NCBI RefSeq assembly: GCF_030297155.1
Contig: NZ_AP028067.1
Span: forward strand, 992,001-1,056,000
Reading direction: 5' to 3'
Source: Vibrio sp. FE10
GTDB lineage: Bacteria > Pseudomonadota > Gammaproteobacteria > Enterobacterales > Vibrionaceae
DNA: 64,000 bases
A program made the position numbers and the translations under genes. Within the stretch, counting starts at the first letter, position 1. Each line of letters begins with the position of its first letter. Below are positions 45,688 through 55,007 of this stretch, piece by piece. The notes under the pieces were generated by a model that saw nothing but the letters and a program-made list of their open reading frames with translations, did not search any database and was not told where the DNA came from.

Positions 45688-47562
45688 TTAGCGCAATGAT
45701 CCACGAAGCTCTGCAACCGACTGGCGTAATGTTTCACAAGAAGTATCTTTCGGCAAAATCGGTTTCCCTGCTTCGATCTCGATCTTTGTCCAGAATCGAT
45801 TGGGTAAACCTTTACATGCACTGCCTTTAAAACGACTAAAGTAGCTTCCCCATAAACCTTTGAGTGCCATCGGGATAACAGGTACCGGTGAACGTCGTAT
45901 GATCAGCTCCATTCCACGCATGAACTCTGCAACTTCGCCATCTGAGGTCAGCTTTCCTTCTGGGAAAATACACACGATGTGCCCTTCATGTAGTGCGCGT
46001 TCTACTTCTTTGAAAGCATTACGAATCGAACTGCGGTTCGTTGCCGAGATTGGAATCACCCCAGCTCTTTTCAAGAAACGTCGCAATGGTGGGAGCTTGG
46101 CGTAATCTTCTTCCATCACAAAACGGATTAAGCGAGGGCAAACGGCGCTCAGCAGTAATGCATCCATATAGCTCACGTGATTACAGACGATCAGCGCACC
46201 GCCTTTTTCTGGTAAGTGATGCAGGTTCTTATGCTTCACACGGTACATGGTGTGAGTCACTACCCAAGTGAAGAATCGGAAAGCATAGATCGGCACCTGA
46301 TAAAACAGAGCAAACATAACTAAAGTATTGAACACCGCGAGTAGAGCGAACAATTGTGGAATTGAAAACTGTAGAATACTCAGGAACACGATACCAAGAA
46401 CAGCGCTTCCCACCATGAACAGTGAGTTGTAGATGTTCAAACCTGCGATAACTTGCGCTCGCTCATTGGGTTTGGCTCTAAACTGCATCAAAGAGTACAA
46501 AGGCACGATGAAAATACCACCCGACATGCCAAGCATCAGTAGATAGGCAAACAGAGGCCATAATTCTGAGTAAGAGATGAAGCTTTTGAACGAATCGAAT
46601 TCAGGAAGTGAATCTGGTATCGAAACGGCCATCAGAAACCCGAAAATAGAGATGCCTAGGCTGCCCATGGGCACAATGCCGATCTCAATTCTGTGGTTGG
46701 ATAACTTGTCACAAGCCAATGAACCAATGGCAATACCGACTGAAAACAGTGCTAATAAAAACGCGACAGCGCTTTCCGTGCCGTTTAGGTAAACCTTGGT
46801 GAAGTTGGGAAACTGAGTGAGATAAGTCGCCCCTAAGAACCAAAACCAACTTATCGCCATCAGTGCTTGGAACGTAGGTCGATCTTTCTTAGCAATCGCG
46901 AGCGTTTGGCGTGTCAGTGTAATAGGTTGCCACTTCACTTTTAGGTTAGGTGCATTGCTTGGTGCTTCAGGGATAAAGTGACTGGCTAAATAACCGAGCA
47001 CCGCAAACGTTACGATGCAGACTGCGGCGATCAGCTTTGAATTCTCTTCTGAGGCAATGATTCCGGCGCCTAAGGTACCGATCAAAATAGCTAAGAAGGT
47101 GCCAGTCTCGACCAAAGCGTTACCAGAAACCAGTTCTTTCGATTCTAACTGCTGAGGAAGTAGGGCGTATTTTACGGGGCCAAAGAAGGCACTTTGTGTT
47201 CCCATTAAAAACAGTAATAGCAGCAGAATCGCGTAGCTTTCGTAGATAAAACCAATGGCACCCAGTGACATGATCACGACTTCAAGCAGCTTAACCTTAC
47301 GAATGAACCAAGATTTTTCGTACTTGTCTGCCAAGACACCCGCTAAAGCAGAAAAGAGAAAGAAGGGCAGGATAAAAAGACCAGCGGCCAAGTTAATGAA
47401 CAAATTGCTGGAAATTGGCAAGGTGTCTACGCTTGCAAAGGCAACAAAGAGCAGCAGGACATTTTTGAAGATGTTGTCATTAAAGGCTCCCAAAAATTGG
47501 GTAATAAAATAGGGTAGGAACCTTTTTTGGGCTAACAGCGAGGATTGGCTGTCATTGTTCAT
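45688..47562 (-). CDS. MFS transporter fused to a PlsC-type acyltransferase
   Basis: 624 aa. The first 400 residues are a 12-helix major facilitator domain of the LplT lysophospholipid-transporter kind; the C-terminal 200 are a glycerolipid acyltransferase with HX4D at His462-Asp467 (CNHVSYMDAL) and FPEGKLTSDG. Together these resemble an LplT-Aas system in one chain, but the AMP-binding acyl-ACP synthetase domain of Aas is absent. Likely role: flip 2-acyl-lysophospholipids inward and reacylate them. It is 17 bp after a tetR gene on the same strand, so the two probably form an operon. Confidence 0.88.
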   Translation of the reverse strand: MNNDSQSSLLAQKRFLPYFITQFLGAFNDNIFKNVLLLFVAFASVDTLPISSNLFINLAAGLFILPFFLFSALAGVLADKYEKSWFIRKVKLLEVVIMSLGAIGFIYESYAILLLLLFLMGTQSAFFGPVKYALLPQQLESKELVSGNALVETGTFLAILIGTLGAGIIASEENSKLIAAVCIVTFAVLGYLASHFIPEAPSNAPNLKVKWQPITLTRQTLAIAKKDRPTFQALMAISWFWFLGATYLTQFPNFTKVYLNGTESAVAFLLALFSVGIAIGSLACDKLSNHRIEIGIVPMGSLGISIFGFLMAVSIPDSLPEFDSFKSFISYSELWPLFAYLLMLGMSGGIFIVPLYSLMQFRAKPNERAQVIAGLNIYNSLFMVGSAVLGIVFLSILQFSIPQLFALLAVFNTLVMFALFYQVPIYAFRFFTWVVTHTMYRVKHKNLHHLPEKGGALIVCNHVSYMDALLLSAVCPRLIRFVMEEDYAKLPPLRRFLKRAGVIPISATNRSSIRNAFKEVERALHEGHIVCIFPEGKLTSDGEVAEFMRGMELIIRRSPVPVIPMALKGLWGSYFSRFKGSACKGLPNRFWTKIEIEAGKPILPKDTSCETLRQSVAELRGSLR

Positions 47563-47579
47563 TATCTGTCCTTCGATGA

Positions 47580-48170
47580 TTACCAGTTGGTGAGGTAGTT
47601 TGAGATTAGGTTATTAATCAGTTCTTTACCATCAATAGGCTCAGAAGCGAAAAATTTATCATCAACACTCAGCAGGGTTATTCCGTGAACACCAGACCAT
47701 AACACGCGGCTTGCTTTCACAACTTCACTTTCGGTGTGTTCAGGCGCAATGGCCATTAATAATTGCTCTAGCATGCCCGTCATTTTATCGATTCGATTGG
47801 ATTGCCACTCAGGAAGGTTTTCACCATTCATGTTGTGCTCGAAGATAAGTTGCCAGCGATGAGGATTTTTCTGTGCGTAGTCGTGGTAGCAATAAGCGAG
47901 GTTGAATAACGCTTGCTGTGGGTTGCTTGATTTCTCTACGGCTGATGCAGATTCAGAGGCGAGTTCGTCTAGTGTTTGAGCAACAACGTGCAAAAGCAAC
48001 AGGTTATAGTTACCAAACACATTCACTAGAGTACTTGGTACATACCCAATCATATTGGCGATTTTGCGTAAACTTAACTCGTGATAAGAGTGCTCTTCTA
48101 GGAAGTCCGTCACCGTCTTTAAGGTGAGCTGAACCAGTTGTTCTCGAGTGTGATCGTTTCTTCGTGCCAT
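47580..48170 (-). CDS. TetR-family transcriptional regulator
   Basis: 196 aa. An N-terminal helix-turn-helix (residues 8-55; LSLRKIANMIGYVPSTLVNVFGNYNLLLLHV) and a C-terminal ligand/dimer domain of the WHG type (RVLWSGVHGITLLSVDD). Directly upstream of the MFS-acyltransferase fusion, which it probably represses. A 13-bp palindrome lies 18-30 bp before its start, a likely autoregulatory operator. Divergent from the Tim44-like gene. Confidence 0.88.
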   Translation of the reverse strand: MARRNDHTREQLVQLTLKTVTDFLEEHSYHELSLRKIANMIGYVPSTLVNVFGNYNLLLLHVVAQTLDELASESASAVEKSSNPQQALFNLAYCYHDYAQKNPHRWQLIFEHNMNGENLPEWQSNRIDKMTGMLEQLLMAIAPEHTESEVVKASRVLWSGVHGITLLSVDDKFFASEPIDGKELINNLISNYLTNW

Positions 48171-48187
48171 GAGTAGTATCTAGTAAA

Positions 48188-48200
48188 TGAACATCGTTCA
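48188..48200. promoter_or_regulatory. Likely operator of the tetR gene
   Basis: TGAACATCGTTCA is a palindrome with 5-bp arms around ATC, located between tetR and the divergent Tim44-like gene. Position and form fit a TetR-family autoregulatory site. Confidence 0.55.
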
Positions 48201-48367
48201 ATATTTTAATGCTGCCCCAGAGTGCCGTCAATCCTTTAGCTACATTAGTAAACAATTAATAACCGCAATATTATGATACATGTGTAAACGCAGTGAATAT
48301 TTCATTGTTCTTTGTTAACGAGTATGATTAAGGTGTCGAAAGATAAAGAAACCTATAAAGGATAATA

Positions 48368-49276
48368 ATGAAACGATTTTTCTCACTAGTCGCGATCCTG
48401 TTGGTAACAGTCGCGGTGACGCCAATCGCGGAAGCGAAAAAGTTTGGTGGTGGTAAGTCATTTGGCAAAAGCTTTAAAACGGCTCCAGCACCAAAACAAC
48501 AAAATACGAATTCGATCCGACAAGATCAAACTGGTAAGAACACAGCAGCTAACTCTAGCAAGAAAGGCCTTATGGGTGGTCTGCTAGGCGGTTTACTTGC
48601 TGGTGGTCTATTAGCTGCGTTCTTCGGTGGCGCATTTGAAGGTATCCAGTTTATGGATATCCTGATTATGGGTCTGATTGCTTTCCTTGCGTTCAAATTC
48701 CTACGCGGAATGTTGGGGGCGAAGCAAGGCTCCATGAACCAGCAGAATGCACGTGGCCAACAGCCGGCATTCGGCGGCATGGGTCAGAACAAGTTTGAAC
48801 AACCGCAGCAAAAGCCAAATGTTCATAACTTCGAGCAAGCACAACCTCAATCTCAAGGCGCTGCTGGCGGCTTTGGTTTTGGTGCGCAAAGCGATGTTCC
48901 ACACAACTACCCACCGGGCTTTGATCAAGCAGCTTTCATCAATGGCTCGCGTGAGCACTACCGTACACTGCAAGGTGCATGGAACCACAACGAATTGAAT
49001 ACAATTGAAGAATACGTTTCTCCAAGCCTATTCGAAGACCTGAAAGCTGAGCGTGATAAGCTTTCTGGTGATCAACATACAGACGTAATGTACGTTGATG
49101 CTGAAATCGTTCGTGCTGACCATGACGGTAGCAAGGCTCAATTAAGCCTACAGTTTAGCGGTCGTTACCGTGATACTGCGGATGGTGTTGAAGAAGATAT
49201 CACAGATATCTGGCACTTAGAGCGTGATCTAACTACTGACAATGCACCATGGCTCATTGTTGGTATTCAAGGTTAA
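48368..49276 (+). CDS. Tim44-like domain protein
   Basis: 302 aa. Signal peptide (residues 1-23, ending AEA), a Gly/Ser/Lys-rich segment, one or two membrane segments around 70-115 (LMGGLLGGLLAGGLLAAFFGGAFEGIQFMDILIMGLIAFLAF region), a Gln/Gly-rich linker, then a C-terminal Tim44-like domain (about 175-302; LQGAWNHNELNTIEEYVSPSLFEDLKAER, IWHLERDL). Bacterial members are membrane-associated with unproven function, named for the mitochondrial import motor subunit. AAAGGATAATA precedes the start. A strong terminator follows. Confidence 0.85.
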   Translation: MKRFFSLVAILLVTVAVTPIAEAKKFGGGKSFGKSFKTAPAPKQQNTNSIRQDQTGKNTAANSSKKGLMGGLLGGLLAGGLLAAFFGGAFEGIQFMDILIMGLIAFLAFKFLRGMLGAKQGSMNQQNARGQQPAFGGMGQNKFEQPQQKPNVHNFEQAQPQSQGAAGGFGFGAQSDVPHNYPPGFDQAAFINGSREHYRTLQGAWNHNELNTIEEYVSPSLFEDLKAERDKLSGDQHTDVMYVDAEIVRADHDGSKAQLSLQFSGRYRDTADGVEEDITDIWHLERDLTTDNAPWLIVGIQG

Positions 49277-49313
49277 TCTATACTAAATACCATTCAATTT
49301 AGTCTTTGAATCA

Positions 49314-49346
49314 AACGCCTACTGAGCAATCAGTAGGCGTTTTTTA
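49314..49346 (+). terminator. Terminator after the Tim44-like gene
   Basis: 12-bp stem AACGCCTACTGA / TCAGTAGGCGTT with GCAA tetraloop, followed by TTTTT. Confidence 0.9.
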
Positions 49347-49476
49347 TGGAAAGAAAACGGTAATTTCCCTTTCTTTGTCAGCGGGTGAGATAAATCATGA
49401 ACAGGTTGGGTTATTTGTTCTCTATTTCATTGAATGAGTTCTGAGTAAACTGATACCAAACAATTGATTAGGTAAT

Positions 49477-50499
49477 ATGATGAGCGAAAACACAACGTCG
49501 GTGAAATGGGGTATTGCTGGTTTAGGCAACATAGCGAAAAGGTTCGCAACCGCACTCACTCAGCACTCTGAATATGGCGAGCTTTACGCTGTCGCTTCTA
49601 GGGACTCTGAACGAGCAAACGCGTTTGGTCAGAACTTTGATTGTGAGTTGAGTTATGGTTCTTATGAAGAGATGGCCAACAACCCGGATGTGGACGCAGT
49701 GTACATTGCCACAGTTCATCCATACCACAAACCGCTAGCGGAGCTGTTTCTGAGTCACAAAAAACATGTCTTGGTAGAGAAGCCTGCGTTTACTAATCTC
49801 ACGGATTGGTTGGCAATGAAAGCTTTAGCTGACAAAAATGGGGTCTTGTTATTGGAAGCGATGAAAACTGTGGCATTTCCAGCGTACCGTGAGCTCAAAT
49901 CTTATCTTGTTGAAAACAATCTACAGATTACCTCGATTGAAGCTGGGTTTGGCAACGAACATGACTATGATTCCAACTTGTTTATATTTAACCCAGATCT
50001 CTCGGGTGGTGCGACACTTGATGTTGGGGTTTATGGACTGTGGTTTTACTATGATTTATGTCGAAGCCTAGGCGTAACGCCTTCAGAGCCTAAGGTTGAT
50101 ATGTCGAGTATGTACAAGCAATCGAATGTGGATACCGATTCTCTGTTTACGTTCTCTCAAGGTATTGAAGGGAAAATATCGGCGTCTATCGTTTCTAATT
50201 TACCTCGCTCTGCCACATTACGTGGGCCTGAACTAACGATTACGATCAGAGACAAGTGGTGGAACCCAGAGACCATAGACATTGAATATCAGGGCACAAA
50301 GCACACCATTCAGCATAAAGTTGCGGGCAATGGTTTCGAATTCGAGATTGATCATATGTCTCAGTTGGCACGTGATAACAAGACTGACTCTGATGTTCTA
50401 CTTTCTGATGTCTCCTTACAGGTTATCGAGACAATGGAGCGAGCATTGCTGAATGCAGGCTTCGGACACCTCACTAAGATAAAGACTTCAGAAAAATAG
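49477..50499 (+). CDS. Gfo/Idh/MocA-family oxidoreductase
   Basis: 340 aa. NAD(P)-binding Rossmann domain at the N-terminus (WGIAGLGNIAKRFA), the EKPAF motif with its conserved lysine, and the C-terminal alpha/beta domain (GGATLDVGVYGLWFYYD). Family members oxidise or reduce sugars and cyclitols; the substrate cannot be told here. Its TAG stop is followed without a gap by the ATG of the SgrR-type regulator, so they are translated as a pair. An ATG pair at the start leaves one codon of uncertainty. Confidence 0.88.
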   Translation: MMSENTTSVKWGIAGLGNIAKRFATALTQHSEYGELYAVASRDSERANAFGQNFDCELSYGSYEEMANNPDVDAVYIATVHPYHKPLAELFLSHKKHVLVEKPAFTNLTDWLAMKALADKNGVLLLEAMKTVAFPAYRELKSYLVENNLQITSIEAGFGNEHDYDSNLFIFNPDLSGGATLDVGVYGLWFYYDLCRSLGVTPSEPKVDMSSMYKQSNVDTDSLFTFSQGIEGKISASIVSNLPRSATLRGPELTITIRDKWWNPETIDIEYQGTKHTIQHKVAGNGFEFEIDHMSQLARDNKTDSDVLLSDVSLQVIETMERALLNAGFGHLTKIKTSEK

Positions 50500-52029
50500 A
50501 TGGCAAACAAAAAGCGACAACTCGAACTTTATGAACAGATATTTCAGGCGTTTGGCCCTGGAACCTCGCGATGTCAGATCAGTCAATTAGCGGCGCTGTT
50601 ATTCGTCAGTGAGCGTCATGTTCAAACCATTATCAAAACGATGGTAAGGGAAGGTTGGGTCAAGTGGCAGGCGAGTTCAGGTCGCAACAAAAAAGCGTTA
50701 TTAACATGCCTCGTTGAACCTATCGATGCGTGTTATACGCTGGTTCGTGAGTTGTCAGACGCGGGTAGTGTGGAGCAAATGCTTCCAATACTGAGTTTTG
50801 GTGGAAGGGATGCTGGTCTAGAGCTGCAATCGTTTTTAAGTCATGCCAATCAAGTCGCGCGTCGGGCCTATATCCCATTTCATCGAAAGCTAGAACAACT
50901 CCATCCTCATAAGGTGCTCCGACGAACTGAGCGCTTTTTAGTGAGCCAAGTGTGCCAGCGCCTTACGTATGTAGAGAATGACCAAACTGAGAATAACCAA
51001 GCAGGGAATGACCAGGCTAAGAATAGCCAAGTTCGAGGTGATTTGTCTTATCACTGGCAATCAAATGAAGATGCGACAGTGTGGCGCTTTCAAATTCGCA
51101 ATGACGTGCATTTTCACGATGGCAGCCTTTTATTGAGCAAGGATATTGTTCGCTGCCTTCAATCTTTGACTCAGAGTGAGCATTGGCGTCTTGGCTATCA
51201 GCATGTAGCCGCCGTGGATCTCTATTCAGAAAATACAGTGGAAGTGCGTTTGAGTGAATCGGACTGGCATTTACCAAGGCTTTTGTCTCGCACTGAAGCG
51301 TCAATATTTCAAACGTCGATATCTGGAAAGCTTAATGGATCTGGTGCTTTTTCTCTCGATGTTTTCTCAGAGAACATGCTCCGCCTCAGTCGTAATAAGC
51401 TCTATTCACATCATGTGTCTATTTTGAATAGTATCGAGCTGTGGGTGTACCCAGAATGGGCAACGAGTAAGGTATGCGCTGAAAACAAGCTGTGCCTTGA
51501 AATGCCTGAAAAAACCAGTGCCGTACCGAGTGAAAACTATTCTACATTTTTGAAGATCCAAGCCCCAAGTCAGACTAACGAAACAACCCAAACAGTGACG
51601 GTTGAAGATACATCGGAATGCCAAAAACTTTTTACAAGCCTTGCTTCACCTGATGATAGTTCGGTGTTAATCGAATACGGAAACTATACCAAGATCGACG
51701 GAGTGGTGTTGTGCAGTCTTATTGACGAAGGTGATCCGTTGAGCGCTTGGCTTAGTTTCTTATCTCGCTTTCCGTTTTCTACTCTCAATGTAGATTCGCA
51801 GATCTTGGAGACGATTCGAACGTATCTTTCGTTGATTCGTCAGCAGCCTGATTTCAGTCGTTCGCTAGCCATACTAGCTGAATGCCGTCAGTGGCTGTCT
51901 GAGGTAGGTATTGTTACTGAGCTTAAGCATGAAGCGTTTGGATTAGAAGTATCAGAGCGGATACAAGGCGTACAAGTGAATGGTTTTGGCTGGTGTGAAT
52001 TGAATAAATTATGGATTTCAGACAGTTAA
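50500..52029 (+). CDS. SgrR-type transcriptional regulator with solute-binding domain
   Basis: 509 aa. N-terminal winged-helix (about residues 1-115; QISQLAALLFVSERHVQTIIKTMVREGWVKWQ) of the SgrR_N kind, then an ABC-type periplasmic-binding-protein-like domain (SBP_bac_5; WRFQIRNDVHFHDGSLLLSKDIVRCLQSL). E. coli SgrR senses sugar-phosphate stress and activates the sRNA SgrS; homologues with other ligands are common. A run of Asn/Gln repeats (ENDQTENNQAGNDQAKNSQ) at about 165-185 is a slippage-type insertion. It directly abuts the oxidoreductase gene, suggesting regulation of the same sugar pathway. Confidence 0.87.
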   Translation: MANKKRQLELYEQIFQAFGPGTSRCQISQLAALLFVSERHVQTIIKTMVREGWVKWQASSGRNKKALLTCLVEPIDACYTLVRELSDAGSVEQMLPILSFGGRDAGLELQSFLSHANQVARRAYIPFHRKLEQLHPHKVLRRTERFLVSQVCQRLTYVENDQTENNQAGNDQAKNSQVRGDLSYHWQSNEDATVWRFQIRNDVHFHDGSLLLSKDIVRCLQSLTQSEHWRLGYQHVAAVDLYSENTVEVRLSESDWHLPRLLSRTEASIFQTSISGKLNGSGAFSLDVFSENMLRLSRNKLYSHHVSILNSIELWVYPEWATSKVCAENKLCLEMPEKTSAVPSENYSTFLKIQAPSQTNETTQTVTVEDTSECQKLFTSLASPDDSSVLIEYGNYTKIDGVVLCSLIDEGDPLSAWLSFLSRFPFSTLNVDSQILETIRTYLSLIRQQPDFSRSLAILAECRQWLSEVGIVTELKHEAFGLEVSERIQGVQVNGFGWCELNKLWISDS

Positions 52030-52104
52030 GCACTGACGGTTAAAGAAAGTGATAAATCAGAAATAAGTAATCAACAAGTCAGAAACCAACAAGCCAGAAA
52101 CGAA

Positions 52105-52131
52105 AAAAGCCAACTCAATAAGTTGGCTTTT
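52105..52131. terminator. Terminator for the tRNA-Tyr array and the SgrR-type gene
   Basis: 11-bp stem AAAAGCCAACT / AGTTGGCTTTT with loop CAATA. The minus strand continues TTTTTTCG, so it ends the leftward tRNA transcript 24 bp after the last tRNA; the plus strand has TTTTCGATTTT. Confidence 0.88.
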
Positions 52132-52154
52132 CGATTTTCCAATTAAGGAGAATA

Positions 52155-52239
<85 letters not shown>

Positions 52240-52341
52240 AGGGTGTGTCTTACTCTTCACAAAGCAAGCCTAAATTGATGTTTTCCCATAAGCCCATCAA
52301 CTAGGTTGTTCTCTTAACTCTCGAAAGAGGTAAGAAGAATA

Positions 52342-52426
<85 letters not shown>

Positions 52427-52528
52427 AGGGTGTGTCTTACTTTTCACAAAGTAAGCCTAAATTGATGTTTTCCCATAAGCCCATCAATCAGGTTGTTCTC
52501 TTAACTCTTAAAAGAGGTAAGAAGAATA

Positions 52529-52613
<85 letters not shown>

Positions 52614-52714
52614 AGGGTGTGTCTTACTTTTCACAAAGTAAGCCTAAATTGATGTTTCCCATAAGCCCATCAATCAGGTTGTTCTCTTAACTCTCGAAAG
52701 AGGTAAGAAGAATA

Positions 52715-52799
<85 letters not shown>

Positions 52800-52901
52800 A
52801 GGGTGTGTCTTACTCTTCACAAAGTAAGCCTAAATTGATGTTTTCCCATAAGCCCATCAACTAGGTTGTTCTCTTAACTCTTAAAAGAGGTAAGAAGAAT
52901 A

Positions 52902-52986
<85 letters not shown>

Positions 52987-53088
52987 AGGGTGTGTCTTAC
53001 TCTTCACAAAGTAAGCCTAAATTGATGTTTTCCCATAAGCCCATCAATCAGGTTGTTCTCTTAACTCTTAAAAGAGGTAAGAAGAATA

Positions 53089-53173
<85 letters not shown>

Positions 53174-53274
53174 AGGGTGTGTCTTACTCTTCACAAAGTA
53201 AGCCTAATTGATGTTTTCCCATAAGCCCATCAATCAGGTTGTTCTCTTAACTCTCGAAAGAGGTAAGAAGAATA

Positions 53275-53359
<85 letters not shown>

Positions 53360-53434
53360 AGGGTGTTTTTCCTAACTCATAATGGATAGGCTAAAGAGAT
53401 GTTTTTCCCAACGCATCTCTCAAGTGCGGAGCGC

Positions 53435-53462
53435 ATCATAGCAAACACGTTAAACCTGTAAA
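53435..53462 (-). promoter_or_regulatory. Promoter of the tRNA-Tyr array
   Basis: On the minus strand: TTTACA (-35), 16-base spacer, TATGAT (-10), then a GC-rich discriminator GCGCTCC as in stringently controlled stable-RNA promoters. Start predicted near 53428, giving a leader of about 70 nt before the first tRNA. Confidence 0.82.
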
Positions 53463-53724
53463 GAGTTTTTCTTATGGTTTTGTGTTGAATGCTGCCTTTT
53501 TGGGCAAAGATGGCGAAAAGTACGCATATTGCTCGGGAAGTGAACATCTGTACTAAGGTTTACGTATTAATAGGTAACGCCTTGAGGTAACTGGCTTTCT
53601 GTATTGTGTTTGGTTTGTGTAATTCGCTAAGAAACGTAAATGGAATTTAATCTAGATTTACACTTCTTGACGTTACAGCATTCATCAGTTGATAGAATAC
53701 GGTTAATTTCATTTATAGATAATA

Positions 53725-53886
53725 ATACCAATCGTAGTAAATCAAGGTGTCATCCTAGTTTGTTAAAATGCTCGATAACGGCGTTAGAATTTTTGATTGT
53801 AGAATAACTACTTATCGAAAACCCTGCCTTGTTCTCAAGCCTTTTTCCTGCGCTATTTCTGACCACTTACTCACTGTGATTGGTAT
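53725..53886. repeat. MITE-like palindromic repeat, about 162 bp
   Basis: Terminal inverted repeats ATACCAATC and GATTGGTAT, extendable to about 17 bp with four mismatches, enclose a 144-bp non-coding core with inner inverted arms TCGATAA/TTATCGA. No open frame. Its sequence resembles a short intergenic repeat I believe is scattered in Vibrio genomes, but no second copy lies in this window. It ends 24 bp before the ATG of the RND adaptor gene. Confidence 0.6.
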
Positions 53887-53909
53887 AACCTTACTTGCAG
53901 ACCATTATT

Positions 53910-55007
53910 ATGAAGCGTAAATCTGTTTTAACCCTGCTTAGCTTGTCTATTCTTATGGCGTCTCCAGCCGCACTAGCAAAACGTCAGGGGCCTAGCACTG
54001 TAACGGTTGTTACTGAGCAGGTTGATATTCACCAAGTTAGCCAATCTCTTTCTCTGGTTGGTAAGTTAGAAGCCGAGCAATCTGTGATCATTACTTCTGA
54101 AGTAGCGGGCAGAGTTGACTCTATCAACATCAAAGCCAATCAAGATGTGACTAAAGGGCAGATGTTGGTTCAACTAGATGACGACAAAGCCAAGGCCGCG
54201 GTTGCAGAAGCTCAAGCGTACCTAAAAGATGAGAAACGTAAGCTCGCGGAATTCCAACGACTAGTGAAACGTAATGCGATTACGCAAACTGAAATTGACG
54301 CGCAGAAAACCAATGTTGAAATCGCCAATGCTCGATTGGCGGCTGCAAATGCCAACCTTAAAGATCTTCATATCAGCGCACCTTTTTCTGGCACGGTTGG
54401 TTTCATCGACTTTAGCCGCGGTAAAATGGTGACATCAGGCACTGAGCTTGTGACCTTAGATGATTTGTCTGTGATGCAGTTAGATCTTCAAATTCCTGAG
54501 CGTTACCTTTCTAAATTGTCTAAAGGTATGACAGTAACGGCTCGCACCAGTGCATGGGGTGAGACTCAGTTCACCGGTACTGTGGTTGGTATTGATTCAC
54601 GTATCAACGCTGAAACCTTGAACTTACGAGTTCGTATCCACTTTGATAACAACAATGATTACTTGAAGCCAGGCATGTTAGTGGCCGCGGATATGGATTT
54701 CCCACCAGTCGAAGCACCGATTATCCCTGTTCAAGCGTTGGAGTACTCGGGTACGAAACGTTTTGTTTATGTGATTGGCGAAGATAATAAGGCAACTCGA
54801 ACAGAAGTGTTCTTGGGTGCACGTATCGATAACGAAGTCGTGATTGATAAAGGCATCGAGATTGGTCAGAAGATCGTGGTGCAAGGTATTGTGAACATGC
54901 GTGATGGTGTGTTGGTTCAAGAACTTGCCGTTAATCGCCCCGCTAAACCTGACGGCGATACCGCTAATCTTGATGGTAATACCGCAACTCAAGAAGGTGC
55001 GAACTAA
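53910..55007 (+). CDS. RND efflux periplasmic adaptor (membrane fusion protein)
   Basis: 365 aa from the ATG at 53910; a TTG at 53895 is possible. Signal peptide (residues 1-23, ending ALA). Then barrel-sandwich/lipoyl halves around an alpha-hairpin (AEAQAYLKDEKRKLAEFQRLVKRNAITQTEIDAQ), with LKDLHISAPFSGTVGF and a beta-barrel domain. It lacks a lipobox. It links an inner-membrane RND pump to a TolC-type outer channel, which is not encoded nearby. Its stop overlaps the permease start by one base or abuts it. Confidence 0.93.
   Translation: MKRKSVLTLLSLSILMASPAALAKRQGPSTVTVVTEQVDIHQVSQSLSLVGKLEAEQSVIITSEVAGRVDSINIKANQDVTKGQMLVQLDDDKAKAAVAEAQAYLKDEKRKLAEFQRLVKRNAITQTEIDAQKTNVEIANARLAAANANLKDLHISAPFSGTVGFIDFSRGKMVTSGTELVTLDDLSVMQLDLQIPERYLSKLSKGMTVTARTSAWGETQFTGTVVGIDSRINAETLNLRVRIHFDNNNDYLKPGMLVAADMDFPPVEAPIIPVQALEYSGTKRFVYVIGEDNKATRTEVFLGARIDNEVVIDKGIEIGQKIVVQGIVNMRDGVLVQELAVNRPAKPDGDTANLDGNTATQEGAN

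Larger units (their letters stand above)
53360..53909. other. 550-bp gap between tRNA-Tyr array and RND operon
   Basis: No protein gene. Contains the tRNA leader and promoter at 53360-53462 and a MITE-like repeat at 53725-53886. The AT-rich stretch 53570-53720 shows nothing I can name; no regulator gene accompanies the efflux operon. Confidence 0.7.
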
